Of a stretch of 64,000 nt of DNA, positions 43,300-52,132 are shown in pieces; the first letter of the stretch is position 1, and every line of letters begins with the position of its first letter. Below the pieces are notes generated by a model, which did no database searches, was not told where the DNA came from, and was given only the letters and a program-made list of their open reading frames with translations. Origin of the DNA: Paenibacillus sp. SZ31 (GTDB taxonomy: Bacteria > Bacillota > Bacilli > Paenibacillales > Paenibacillaceae). The stretch spans positions 1 to 64,000 of the forward strand of contig NZ_JABBEA010000014.1 in NCBI RefSeq assembly GCF_012912005.1, written 5' to 3'. A program made the position numbers and the translations under genes.

Positions 43300-44844
43300 A
43301 TGACAGCTCCAAAACCTGTAGCACTGATCATCATGGATGGCTTTGGTCTGCGTAACACGGTGGAAGGTAATGCGGTAGCGCAAGCCAAGAAACCGAACTA
43401 CGACCGTTTCATGAGCCAATTCCCACATACAACACTCACTGCTTGCGGTGAAGCTGTAGGTTTGCCAGAAGGGCAAATGGGAAATTCCGAGGTAGGTCAC
43501 CTGAACATTGGTGCCGGCCGGATCGTATACCAGGATTTGACCCGTATCTCCAAATCCATTCGTGACGGCGAGTTCTACGACAATGAAACACTTGTCAAAG
43601 CTGTTCGCGAAGCGAAACAAAGCGGTAAAAAGCTTCATCTCTACGGCTTGTTGTCCGATGGCGGCGTACATAGTCACATCGACCACCTGTTTGCTATGCT
43701 GGATCTCGCCAAAAAAGAAGGAATGAATGATGTATATATTCATGCTTTCATGGATGGCCGTGATGTTATGCCAGACAGTGGTAAAGACTTCATGCAGAAA
43801 CTGATCGCTAAGATTGAAGAAGTCGGTGTAGGTAAAATCGCAACGGTTCAAGGTCGCTATTACGCGATGGACCGTGACAAACGTTGGGAACGGGTTGAGA
43901 AATCATACCGCGCCATCGTTTATGGAGATGGACCGAAATACACTGACCCACTCAAAGCGGTTGAAGAATCGTATGAGAAATCCGTATTTGATGAATTCGT
44001 TGAACCAACGGTTATTGTCAAAGCGGATGGTGAGCCGGTAGGTTTGGTAGAGAGCGGCGATTCCGTTATCTTCCTCAACTTCCGTCCTGACCGTGCGATC
44101 CAGTTGTCGCAAGTATTCACGAACCAGGATTTCCGCGGTTTCGATCGTGGACCGAAGTTCCCAGTGGGCTTGCACTTTGTATGCTTGACTTTGTTCAGTG
44201 AGACGGTTGAAGGTTATGTGGCTTATTCGCCGAAGAACCTCGACAACACGCTGGGTGAAGTTTTGGTGCAGAACAATAAAAAACAACTGCGTATTGCAGA
44301 AACGGAGAAATACCCGCACGTTACCTTCTTCTTCAGCGGCGGTCGTGATGTGGAGCTTCCGGGCGAAACTCGCGTACTGATCAACTCACCAAAAGTTGCA
44401 ACGTATGACCTGCAACCGGAGATGAGCGCGTATGAAGTGGCTGACGCATGTGTTCGCGAGATCGAAGCAGACAAACATGACGCCATCATTCTGAACTTTG
44501 CTAACCCTGATATGGTTGGACACTCCGGCATGCTGGAACCTACCATTAAAGCGGTTGAAGTAACAGATGAGTGCATGGGCCGTGTTGTGGATGCAGTACT
44601 TGCCAAAGGCGGCGTTGTACTGATCACTGCGGATCATGGTAACGCGGATATGGTGTTCGATGAGCGAGGACGTCCGTTCACAGCTCATACTACGAACCCA
44701 GTTCCATTTATCGTTACCGATGCAAATGTAACCCTGCGTGAAGGTGCAATCTTGGCGGATATCGCGCCAACGATCCTTGACCTGATGCAATTGCCTAAAC
44801 CGGCTGAGATGACAGGTACATCCGTCATCGCTACCCGTAAATAA
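43300..44844 (+). CDS. gpmI: 2,3-bisphosphoglycerate-independent phosphoglycerate mutase
   Basis: A 514-residue Mn-dependent enzyme of the alkaline phosphatase superfamily. The metal-binding IIMDGFGLR opens it, the phosphoserine motif MGNSEVGHLNIGAGR follows, and ITADHGNADMVFD lies near the end. ATG 43300 follows the tpiA stop directly with GAGGGGG as ribosome binding site; the open frame extending up to 43237 lies inside tpiA. Confidence 0.96.
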   Translation: MTAPKPVALIIMDGFGLRNTVEGNAVAQAKKPNYDRFMSQFPHTTLTACGEAVGLPEGQMGNSEVGHLNIGAGRIVYQDLTRISKSIRDGEFYDNETLVKAVREAKQSGKKLHLYGLLSDGGVHSHIDHLFAMLDLAKKEGMNDVYIHAFMDGRDVMPDSGKDFMQKLIAKIEEVGVGKIATVQGRYYAMDRDKRWERVEKSYRAIVYGDGPKYTDPLKAVEESYEKSVFDEFVEPTVIVKADGEPVGLVESGDSVIFLNFRPDRAIQLSQVFTNQDFRGFDRGPKFPVGLHFVCLTLFSETVEGYVAYSPKNLDNTLGEVLVQNNKKQLRIAETEKYPHVTFFFSGGRDVELPGETRVLINSPKVATYDLQPEMSAYEVADACVREIEADKHDAIILNFANPDMVGHSGMLEPTIKAVEVTDECMGRVVDAVLAKGGVVLITADHGNADMVFDERGRPFTAHTTNPVPFIVTDANVTLREGAILADIAPTILDLMQLPKPAEMTGTSVIATRK

Positions 44845-44901
44845 GTTACGTAACAACATATATGAAATTGGGAAGTTTGGAGTTTACCCCTGAACGAAGG
44901 A

Positions 44902-45013
44902 AGCAGAAATTGTCTGAAGAAGCGTTAGCGTTCGCCTTTATCACATGATTCCAACTTATGAAAATAAGTTCAAAGGAATCAGGGGATAACAGCGATCAGA
45001 GGACAATTCTGCT
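44902..45013 (+). other. Large folded intergenic element between gpmI and eno
   Basis: About 112 bases form one long imperfect hairpin. AGCAGAAATTGTCTGA (44902-44917) faces TCAGAGGACAATTCTGCT (44996-45013). Inside, TCGC/GCGA, TTATC/GATAA, TGATTCC/GGAATCA and AACTTAT/ATAAGTT close on a GAAA tetraloop (44959-44962 region). No T-run follows, so it is not a simple terminator. A structured RNA, a processing site or a dispersed repeat are possible. Confidence 0.45.
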
Positions 45014-45086
45014 AACGTAGTGGAAAAGGGAAAACACAAGTGGTCCTAATTTATAATAAATTCAAATTTAAAGGAGATTATCACAA

Positions 45087-46373
45087 ATGACTATTATTTC
45101 TGACGTGTACGCTCGCGAAGTCCTCGACTCCCGCGGTAACCCTACAGTAGAAGTTGAAGTATACCTGGAGTCCGGCGCAATCGGACGCGCAATCGTTCCA
45201 TCCGGTGCATCCACTGGTGCCCACGAAGCAGTTGAGCTTCGCGATGGCGACAAATCCCGTTACCTCGGTAAAGGCGTTCTGCAAGCTGTTAAAAACGTAA
45301 ACGAAACAATCGCTCCAGAAGTTATCGGTATGGACGCATTGGATCAACTGGGTATCGACAAATTGATGATCGCTTTGGATGGTACGCCAAACAAAGCTAA
45401 ATTGGGTGCTAACGCAATCTTGGCTGTATCCATGGCAGTAGCTCGCGCAGCTGCTGATGCTCTGGACCTGCCATTGTACGTTTACCTGGGCGGATTCAAC
45501 GCTAAAGCACTGCCAGTACCAATGATGAACATCATCAACGGTGGTGAGCATGCTGACAACAACATCGACGTTCAAGAGTTCATGGTTCTTCCAGTTGGAG
45601 CACCAAGCTTCAAAGAAGCTCTTCGTGTAGGTGCGGAAATCTTCCACAACCTGAAATCCGTATTGAGCTCCAAAGGCTTGAACACAGCTGTAGGTGACGA
45701 AGGTGGTTTTGCACCGAACCTTGGTTCGAACGAAGAAGCAATCACTACAATCATCGAAGCTATTGAAAAAGCAGGTTACAAACCAGGCGTTGACGTATTC
45801 CTGGGTATGGACGTTGCTTCCACTGAGTTCTACAAAGATGGTAAGTACACACTTGCTGGCGAAGGTAAATCTTACACTTCCGCTGAGTATGTTGACCTTC
45901 TGGCTTCATGGGTTGAGAAATACCCAATCATCACAATCGAAGACGGTATGTCCGAAGATGACTGGGATGGTTGGAAATTGCTCACAGAAAAACTGGGAGA
46001 CAAAGTACAACTCGTTGGTGACGACTTGTTCGTAACGAACACTGAGCGTCTGGGTAAAGGTATCGACCAAGGTATCGGTAACTCCATCCTGATCAAAGTT
46101 AACCAAATCGGTACATTGACTGAAACATTCGATGCAATCGAAATGGCTAAACGTGCAGGATATACAGCTGTAATCTCCCACCGTTCCGGTGAGTCCGAAG
46201 ACAGCACAATCGCTGACATCGCTGTTGCAACTAACGCTGGTCAAATCAAAACGGGTGCTCCTTCCCGTACAGACCGTATTGCGAAATACAACCAATTGCT
46301 TCGCATTGAAGATCAACTGGGTGAATTGGCTCAATACAATGGTCTTAAAGGATTCTACAACCTTAAAAAATAA
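45087..46373 (+). CDS. eno: Enolase
   Basis: A 428-residue enzyme converting 2-phosphoglycerate to phosphoenolpyruvate. Conserved segments: AREVLDSRGNPTVEVEV, PSGASTGAHEAVELRD, MMNIINGGEHADNN, VGDEGGFAPNL, QLVGDDLFVTN and SHRSGESEDS. AAAGGAG lies 11 bases before ATG 45087. It is the last gene of the CggR operon and also a core part of the RNA degradosome in Firmicutes. Confidence 0.98.
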   Translation: MTIISDVYAREVLDSRGNPTVEVEVYLESGAIGRAIVPSGASTGAHEAVELRDGDKSRYLGKGVLQAVKNVNETIAPEVIGMDALDQLGIDKLMIALDGTPNKAKLGANAILAVSMAVARAAADALDLPLYVYLGGFNAKALPVPMMNIINGGEHADNNIDVQEFMVLPVGAPSFKEALRVGAEIFHNLKSVLSSKGLNTAVGDEGGFAPNLGSNEEAITTIIEAIEKAGYKPGVDVFLGMDVASTEFYKDGKYTLAGEGKSYTSAEYVDLLASWVEKYPIITIEDGMSEDDWDGWKLLTEKLGDKVQLVGDDLFVTNTERLGKGIDQGIGNSILIKVNQIGTLTETFDAIEMAKRAGYTAVISHRSGESEDSTIADIAVATNAGQIKTGAPSRTDRIAKYNQLLRIEDQLGELAQYNGLKGFYNLKK

Positions 46374-46426
46374 GCTGGATATCCAGCTTTTACGGGCAAG
46401 CCGGGTAACCGGCTTGTCTTTTTTTA
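46371..46426 (+). terminator. Tandem hairpins ending the glycolytic operon
   Basis: A palindrome AAGCTGGATATCCAGCTT overlaps the eno stop. A second hairpin CAAGCCGG-GTAA-CCGGCTTG (46397-46416) is followed by a T-run to 46426. The second is a typical intrinsic terminator. Confidence 0.9.
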
Positions 46427-46492
46427 TTGAAACGTAATAATGGTATGCCTTACGGATTAAGTAGATGGTGAAATTTAGGGCATTCTATGAAC

Positions 46493-46529
46493 TGTACTAC
46501 TTGTAGTACAACAATAGCTATGTTACAAT
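46493..46529 (+). promoter_or_regulatory. secG promoter with overlapping 18-bp palindrome
   Basis: TTGTAG (46501-46506), 17-base spacer and TACAAT (46524-46529) form a promoter 57 bases before secG. TGTACTAC-TT-GTAGTACA (46493-46510) is a perfect palindrome across the -35 box, similar in half-site (TACTAC/GTAGTA) to BlaI/MecI-type operators but with shorter spacing. Confidence 0.6.
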
Positions 46530-46586
46530 TAAAGTAACTGTTTTTATGGTGAGATGTTATGCCCACATGGGTAGGAGGTGGAAAGA

Positions 46587-46820
46587 ATGGATATTGCTTT
46601 GAAATTGCTGCTCGTTGTCTTCTCGATCGGTCTAATCACTGTAGTATTGCTGCAGCACGGGAAAAGCGCTGGTTTGGCGGGTGCCATCTCCGGTGGTGCG
46701 GAACATCTTTTCGGTAAAACGAAAGCGCGCGGATTGGATCTCTTCCTGCAACGTGCAACGGTGGTACTGGGTGCAGGATTTATGATTTTGTCTATTGTTG
46801 TTACGGTTGTTTCCAAGTAA
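46587..46820 (+). CDS. secG: Preprotein translocase subunit SecG
   Basis: A 77-residue membrane protein with two helices (ALKLLLVVFSIGLITVVLL and ATVVLGAGFMILSIVVTVV) joined by a glycine-rich loop (GLAGAISGGAEHLFGK), the SecG pattern. It assists SecYE/SecA export. ATG 46587 has AGGAGG 8 bases upstream; GTG 46578 overlaps that site. The secG-rnr-smpB-ssrA order is conserved in Firmicutes. Confidence 0.94.
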   Translation: MDIALKLLLVVFSIGLITVVLLQHGKSAGLAGAISGGAEHLFGKTKARGLDLFLQRATVVLGAGFMILSIVVTVVSK

Positions 46821-46871
46821 GACTTGGATCTGCTGAGCAATGAATAGCTTAAGCTAATGGCTTAATTGATG

Positions 46872-46904
46872 AACCTTCGTTTCGTGGAGAAACGGGGGTT
46901 TTTT
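46872..46904 (+). terminator. Terminator after secG
   Basis: A 12-bp stem with two G:T pairs (46872-46883 with 46889-46900) is followed by a T-run. It rules out a 119-codon frame that starts inside it. Confidence 0.8.
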
Positions 46905-47375
46905 AATAAATTCTTACGCGTCCAAAGTTTTCCAACGATATATAGACTCCATGATTTCGGTCTTCTTCTCACTTCTGTTCGGTTTTCCTTCCTTAGTGTG
47001 CAACACACCCCTATCATGTATGGTATGTCCCTCGCTTATTCGTTACGCGAACTTACTCCTTATAATGAATGTCATGTGTACAGAAAATTTTCGGATATAG
47101 TCTTTTTCCAGATGCGTACAGCACTTGTATCGCATAAAATGTCTGTAGAGATACGTGAAAGCGTGATTATAGAGGAGCGCCCGGCAACTGTGGTTTTTTT
47201 GCGAGGTACGGATGGGCCGGATTGAATTCGTGTATACTAGGGTATGAGATAGTAGGGATGCACTACTACACTCTTCACGACAGTGACATGGTATTGCATG
47301 AAAATGGTAAGTATTCCGATACATAAAGAGATGAGACTTGATTACACTTTTATGTTTCCCGAGGTGAATATATTA
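46905..47375 (+). other. Gap before rnr without a supported gene
   Basis: About 470 bases. A TATACT at 47233-47238 might be a -10 box for rnr, but no -35 fits it. A 119-codon frame (46866-47225) has no ribosome binding site, begins in the secG terminator and has no recognisable product. I see nothing else here. Confidence 0.5.
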
Positions 47376-50171
47376 ATGATAACAGAACAACAATTGCTCG
47401 ACTTCATGCGGGAAACCGCTTATAAACCGATGACTTATCAGGAGTTGGAACAGCACTTCGCGATCGAAGATGCAGCTGATTTCAAAGCCTTTTTGATTAT
47501 GCTTAATACGCTGGAGGAATCCGGCAAAGTTTTGTTGACCCGTAACAATCGCTATGGCATGCCAGAGCGCATGGATTTGGTACGCGGACGTTTACAAGCT
47601 CACGCCAAAGGGTTTGCTTTCCTCATTCCTGAGGATCGGGAGCACCCGGATGTGTACATTCATGCCAATGATATGAAGAGTGCGATGAATGGTGACACGG
47701 TATTCGTTAAAGTAACATCGCAAGGACCTTCTGGCGGTCGCCTGGAGGGTGAGATCGTTCGTATTGTTACTCGTGCTGTAACACAGGTTGTTGGTGTGTT
47801 CCAAAGCCATGAGGTGTACGGCTTCGTCATTCCGGATGATAAACGGATTAATCGCGATATTTTCATCCCACGTACCAACTTTGCAGGGGCTGTTGATGGA
47901 CAGAAGGTCGTAGCAAAGATCGTCAGCTACCCAGAGGGTCGTGCTGCAGCTGAAGGTGAAGTGATCGAGATTCTCGGTCATAAGGATGAGCCGGGTATTG
48001 ATATTTTGTCCGTTATTCGCAAGCATCAGCTGCCTGAAGCTTTCCCGGATGAAGTGGTAGAAGAGGCTGAGAAAGCACCAGACTCCATCACCGATGAAGA
48101 GATTGTACAACAGGGTCGCCGTGATCTGCGCGGACTTAACATTGTTACGATTGATGGCGAAGATGCCAAGGATCTGGATGATGCTGTAAATGTAGAGAAG
48201 CTGCCTAACGGTAACTATCGTCTGGGTGTTCATATTGCCGACGTTGGCTATTATGTGCAGGAAAATTCCAAGCTGGATCAGGAAGCCTACAACCGTGGAT
48301 GCAGTGTGTATCTGGTGGACCGGGTTATTCCGATGTTGCCACAGCGTCTGTCCAACGGGATCTGTAGTTTGAATCCACAGGTAGACCGCTTGACCCTGTC
48401 TTGTGAGATGGAGTTTAACGACCAGATGAAGGTTGTGAAACATGACATTTTCACGAGTGTGATCAAAACCAAAGAGCGGATGACGTATTCCAACGTTCGC
48501 AAAATCCTTGAAGGTGAAGAGCCGGAATTGCTCGAGCGATATAAGGATCTGGTGGATGATTTCCATCTGATGAAAGAGATCGCCTTGAAGCTGCGTGCCA
48601 TGCGTATGCGCCGTGGTGCGGTTGACTTTGACTTTGAAGAATCCAAAATCATTGTGGATGCAGAATGCAAACCGGTGGATATCGTGAAACGGGAGCGTTC
48701 GATTGCGGAGCAAATCATTGAAGAGTTCATGCTTGTGGCCAACGAAACAGTGGCAGAGCATTTCCACTGGTTGAAGGTTCCGTTCATTTATCGTGTGCAT
48801 GAAGACCCGGATCAGGAAAAACTGCAAAATTTTCTCGCCTTTGCGGCGAATTTTGGACACCAAGTCAAAGGACGTGGCAACGCAATTCATCCACGTGCAC
48901 TGCAATCGTTGCTTGAGGATATTAGCGGTACGAAGGAACAGACCGTGATCAGTACGATGATGCTGCGTTCCATGAAACAGGCGAAGTATGATTCCGAAAT
49001 GTCAGGTCACTTTGGCCTGGCGGCAGAATTCTATAGTCACTTTACGTCTCCAATTCGTCGTTATCCCGATCTCGTCATTCACCGGGTGATTCGCGAAGTG
49101 ATCGAGAACAAAGGCGCTTTGCTGGAGAACCGTCAGGAGTACCTGGCTGGACGCATGGCCGATATTGCGCAGCAATCTTCGGAACGTGAACGTGTGGCGG
49201 TAGAAGCTGAGCGGGATACAGAGAAGATGAAGAAAGCCGAGTACATGCTCGATAAAGTAGGCGAAGAGTTCGAAGGCATGATCAGCAGTGTGACCAGTTT
49301 CGGTATGTTCATTGAACTGGAAAACACGGTTGAAGGTCTGATTCGCTTGAGCGCGCTCACGGACGACTATTACCATTTTGACGATCAGCATATGGCTCTG
49401 ATTGGTGAACGTACCTCAAAAGTCTTTCGCATCGGTGATGAAGTGAAGATCCGTGTGGCACGTGTAAGCATGGAAGAGTATACGATTGATTTTGAAATGG
49501 TGGATATGAAACCTCGCGGTGAACGTCCTGGCGGCGGCTTCGGTGGCGGAAGTGGCGGTAAAGGTGGACGCCCAGCAAGCGGGGGCGGACGCGGTGGTGC
49601 CAAGGGTGGACCAGGTGGATTCAGTGGTTCGCGTGGCGGCAAAGGCGGCTCAGCTGGCGCTGGAGCCAACCGTGGTGGCAGATCACCGGAAGAGAGCAGC
49701 AAAGGTAGCCGTGGCGGTCGTAGTGGAGCTGCGAGTGCAGGTGCGGGCGCAGGCTCATCCGGTGGCTATGCAGGTAAAGGTGGCGGCAAACCAAAAGGCG
49801 AGCGTCGTGCTGGTGAAGCTAGCGGATCGACTGGCCGTGGCAAAGGCGCGGTAAGCTTTGGTTTTGGCTCAGGTAAAGGCGGTTATAGCTCTACATCGGG
49901 TGGACCGGATAGTGGTTCAACGAGTGGACAAGGAAGTGGCCTGAACAGCGGTAGTCGCGGTGAGGGAAGCTTCAAGTCCGGCAAGGGCGGCGGTAAAGGT
50001 GGCAAAGGCGGAAGTGGACGCAAGAACACTTCACCGAGCGGCGTATTTATCGGAGAAGCAGCAACACCTGGTGGCGCTCAGGAAGGCGGAGCACCACGTC
50101 GTAAGCGGAAGAAGAACAAAGATTCTTCTGGCAACGGCACAGCGGCTTTTGTTCGTAAAAAGAAAAAATAA
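47376..50171 (+). CDS. rnr: Ribonuclease R with a long glycine-rich tail
   Basis: A 931-residue 3'-5' exoribonuclease. An N-terminal winged helix (about 1-70), cold-shock domains, the RNB catalytic domain with IDGEDAKDLDDAVNVEK, and an S1 domain (about 625-705, FEGMISSVTSFGMFIELE) are in the usual order. From about residue 711 to the end is a 220-residue low-complexity tail of Gly, Ser, Lys and Arg with repeated GGKGG and RGG, ending in a basic KRKKNKD/RKKKK patch. Bacillus RNase R is about 780 residues, so the tail is the odd part. ATG 47376 has GAGGTGA 8 bases upstream. Downstream smpB and tmRNA fit its role in trans-translation. Confidence 0.95.
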   Translation: MITEQQLLDFMRETAYKPMTYQELEQHFAIEDAADFKAFLIMLNTLEESGKVLLTRNNRYGMPERMDLVRGRLQAHAKGFAFLIPEDREHPDVYIHANDMKSAMNGDTVFVKVTSQGPSGGRLEGEIVRIVTRAVTQVVGVFQSHEVYGFVIPDDKRINRDIFIPRTNFAGAVDGQKVVAKIVSYPEGRAAAEGEVIEILGHKDEPGIDILSVIRKHQLPEAFPDEVVEEAEKAPDSITDEEIVQQGRRDLRGLNIVTIDGEDAKDLDDAVNVEKLPNGNYRLGVHIADVGYYVQENSKLDQEAYNRGCSVYLVDRVIPMLPQRLSNGICSLNPQVDRLTLSCEMEFNDQMKVVKHDIFTSVIKTKERMTYSNVRKILEGEEPELLERYKDLVDDFHLMKEIALKLRAMRMRRGAVDFDFEESKIIVDAECKPVDIVKRERSIAEQIIEEFMLVANETVAEHFHWLKVPFIYRVHEDPDQEKLQNFLAFAANFGHQVKGRGNAIHPRALQSLLEDISGTKEQTVISTMMLRSMKQAKYDSEMSGHFGLAAEFYSHFTSPIRRYPDLVIHRVIREVIENKGALLENRQEYLAGRMADIAQQSSERERVAVEAERDTEKMKKAEYMLDKVGEEFEGMISSVTSFGMFIELENTVEGLIRLSALTDDYYHFDDQHMALIGERTSKVFRIGDEVKIRVARVSMEEYTIDFEMVDMKPRGERPGGGFGGGSGGKGGRPASGGGRGGAKGGPGGFSGSRGGKGGSAGAGANRGGRSPEESSKGSRGGRSGAASAGAGAGSSGGYAGKGGGKPKGERRAGEASGSTGRGKGAVSFGFGSGKGGYSSTSGGPDSGSTSGQGSGLNSGSRGEGSFKSGKGGGKGGKGGSGRKNTSPSGVFIGEAATPGGAQEGGAPRRKRKKNKDSSGNGTAAFVRKKKK

Positions 50172-50432
50172 TAATGCTTCAGTCACTTGGAGAACTGGAT
50201 TGCAATTAGTTCCTCCAAGTTAAGCTTTAGTGAGATAGTCACTTCGGTTGTGTGTTGTTTCGCACAGTCTGAAAGTGGTGTAATGAGAAGGGGCGGCAGA
50301 GGTCGCCTCTTTCTTGATTTTAACAGCCGTACTTGCTACAATTAAGGTCTGGCACGTGGTACCTATGTGCAACATTGGGTGCGCTGCAATAGAGCATGGT
50401 ACCGGCTTATTTTACGGAGAAGGAGTGAGGAC

Positions 50433-50915
50433 ATGGGCAAGAATGATGGACAGAGTAAAGTGCTCGCACAGAATAAAAAGGCTTCCCATGACTACTTCAT
50501 TGAAGATACGTATGAAGCGGGCATGGTGCTTACCGGAACGGAGATCAAATCTCTTCGCAACGGCCGTGCGAATATTGGTGATGCATTTGCCACGATTCGG
50601 AACGGTGAGATTCATATTCACAATATGCATATTAGTCCTTTTGAACAAGGAAACCGAAATAATCCACTTGATCCAACACGTACACGCAAGTTGCTGATGC
50701 ATAAAGTGCAAATTCACAAGCTGCTCGGGCTGTCGAAACAGGACGGATACAGCATTGTGCCTTTGAAGATCTATATCCGCAACGGTTATGCGAAGCTTTT
50801 GCTCGGACTGGGTAAAGGTAAGAAACAGTTCGACAAACGCGAGACTGCAGCCAAGCGGGATGCACAACGTGATATTCAACGGGCAATGCGCGAGAAGCAG
50901 AAGGTTGCGCGTTAA
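50433..50915 (+). CDS. smpB: tmRNA-binding protein SmpB
   Basis: A 160-residue partner of tmRNA in rescue of stalled ribosomes. It has the OB-fold signature YEAGMVLTGTEIKSLRNGRAN, the RNA-binding RTRKLLMHK and a basic C-terminal tail (KGKKQFDKRETAAKRDAQRD) that enters the mRNA channel. AAGGAG precedes ATG 50433. The gene for its RNA partner, ssrA, lies 590 bases downstream. Confidence 0.96.
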   Translation: MGKNDGQSKVLAQNKKASHDYFIEDTYEAGMVLTGTEIKSLRNGRANIGDAFATIRNGEIHIHNMHISPFEQGNRNNPLDPTRTRKLLMHKVQIHKLLGLSKQDGYSIVPLKIYIRNGYAKLLLGLGKGKKQFDKRETAAKRDAQRDIQRAMREKQKVAR

Positions 50916-51001
50916 GTGAAGCGTTGGGCGTGGAAAGCTGCATCTTAGGTGTAAGTTAGTTCTCGTGATGGAGCTAGGAAGAGTGTTGAACGAGTTAAGG
51001 A

Positions 51002-51047
51002 GTCTCAAGGTTTGTCCTGCAACGGGCAAGCCTGAGGCTTTTTTTAT
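51002..51047 (+). terminator. Terminator after smpB
   Basis: CTCAAGGTTTGTCC (51004-51017) pairs with GGGCAAGCCTGAG (51024-51036) with one bulge and two G:T pairs, followed by a T-run. Confidence 0.85.
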
Positions 51048-51245
51048 TTGTATTTGGGGAAGGTAATTTGATGTGAATAGCTGTAGTATGCAGTTGGCTG
51101 ATTTTTGTTGTGTGTGATTAAGTAAATTGCTAGGAGCATGAAGCTAAGTGCGGTGAAAAATCTAATTTTTCAGCTGTTGCGTAGTTTGTCAGGGTAGTGG
51201 GTAAGATACTTAGGTACAGTTGTTCGTGATCCAATCTGGGTAAAC

Positions 51246-51274
51246 TTTACTTCCGATTGGTGACGCGGTATAAT
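51246..51274 (+). promoter_or_regulatory. Promoter candidate for ssrA
   Basis: TTTACT (51246-51251), 17-base spacer, TATAAT (51269-51274). The mature tmRNA starts at 51505, so this would make a precursor with a leader of about 220 bases, which includes a perfect TGCTGGAA/TTCCAGCA hairpin (51327-51346). Nothing else was seen in the 590-base gap. Confidence 0.45.
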
Positions 51275-51504
51275 ATGTAGACGATTGAGCATGTTGTATT
51301 GGATAACCTTGCACACGTGCTCAGCCTGCTGGAATGTCTTCCAGCAATCTGTACTATATCGGTGATGTGTCCTATGTTATGATTACTCATGTAGCAGACA
51401 GGAATGCCGAGTTTGAAAGAAGCATCTTTTTACCTTGGAGGAAAAAGATGTGCAGCACCTTTGCTCCGTATTCACGGATTAATCCTGGAGCCCTTCTTCA
51501 TTGA

Positions 51505-51866
51505 GGGGGCGTTTATGGATTCGACGGGGATAGTTCGAGCATGGGTAGCGGGTAGTGGGGACGCGTCCGCTTCATCAACGCTAAAGCCTATTAAACGGCA
51601 AACAACAAACAAACTACGCTTTCGCAGCCTAAGAAACTGTGTGCGTGCTTCTAACCTGCATCGCCCATGTGACAGGATTAGGGGCTAACAAGTAGTGGGA
51701 TACGCTGTCACATCTCCGCCTGGGGTGTGCTGAAGAAGACAATCAGGCTGACCCAACGTATAGCCGGTTACGGGGCGATACTCGGGTGACATCAAAACTG
51801 TGACTACACCCGTAGAAGCTTATGTGTCGTTATCTTCGGACAGGGGTTCGACTCCCCTCGCCTCCA
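51505..51866 (+). ncRNA. ssrA: Transfer-messenger RNA (tmRNA)
   Basis: A 362-base tmRNA. The 5' end GGGGGCG (51505-51511) pairs with CGCCTCC (51859-51865), discriminator A at 51866; CCA is not encoded. The diagnostic TTTATGGATTCGACGGGG follows the 5' end, and the T-arm GGGGTTCGACTCCCC is intact. The tag frame runs 51597-51632 and encodes GKQQTNYAFAA then TAA, preceded by the charged alanine. Its 3' 72 bases are the left copy of the island repeat, so the gene remains complete after insertion. Confidence 0.96.
51794..51865 (+). repeat. Left attachment repeat (3' end of ssrA)
   Basis: This 72-base stretch recurs at 61235-61306 with a few substitutions; 51809-51840 is identical to 61250-61281. 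The left copy is the functional tmRNA 3' end. This is the usual sign of an element integrated into a tmRNA gene. Confidence 0.85.
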
Positions 51867-51874
51867 TTCTAAAG

Positions 51875-51905
51875 ATCCACACCTGAAAACAGGTGTGGAT
51901 TTTTA
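51875..51905 (+). terminator. Terminator of ssrA
   Basis: Perfect 11-bp stem ATCCACACCTG/CAGGTGTGGAT with AAAA loop, followed by a T-run. Confidence 0.9.
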
Positions 51906-52132
51906 ATATGCACTTACGTCATGTTTTTTACTTCCTGCACGTAGGTGTCTTGGATTATCTTAATTATGGTTGCTAAAGCAGTTATAATTGTATTTAGTAG
52001 CGAAGTGTAAAGATCTATCAAAGCAGTTGGTTTTTATTGAGTTTTCTTTACATATAAATTTCTCAGTGTATTTCAATTTTAAATTCTTATTCTAAATATC
52101 GAAAACTTTTTTACCAATTAAGGAGATTACTT

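Noticed and set aside
46866..47225. 119-codon + strand frame after secG
   Set aside because: Starts inside the secG terminator, no ribosome binding site, no family resemblance.
51404..51688. 94-codon + strand frame
   Set aside because: Overlaps the 5' half of the tmRNA gene.
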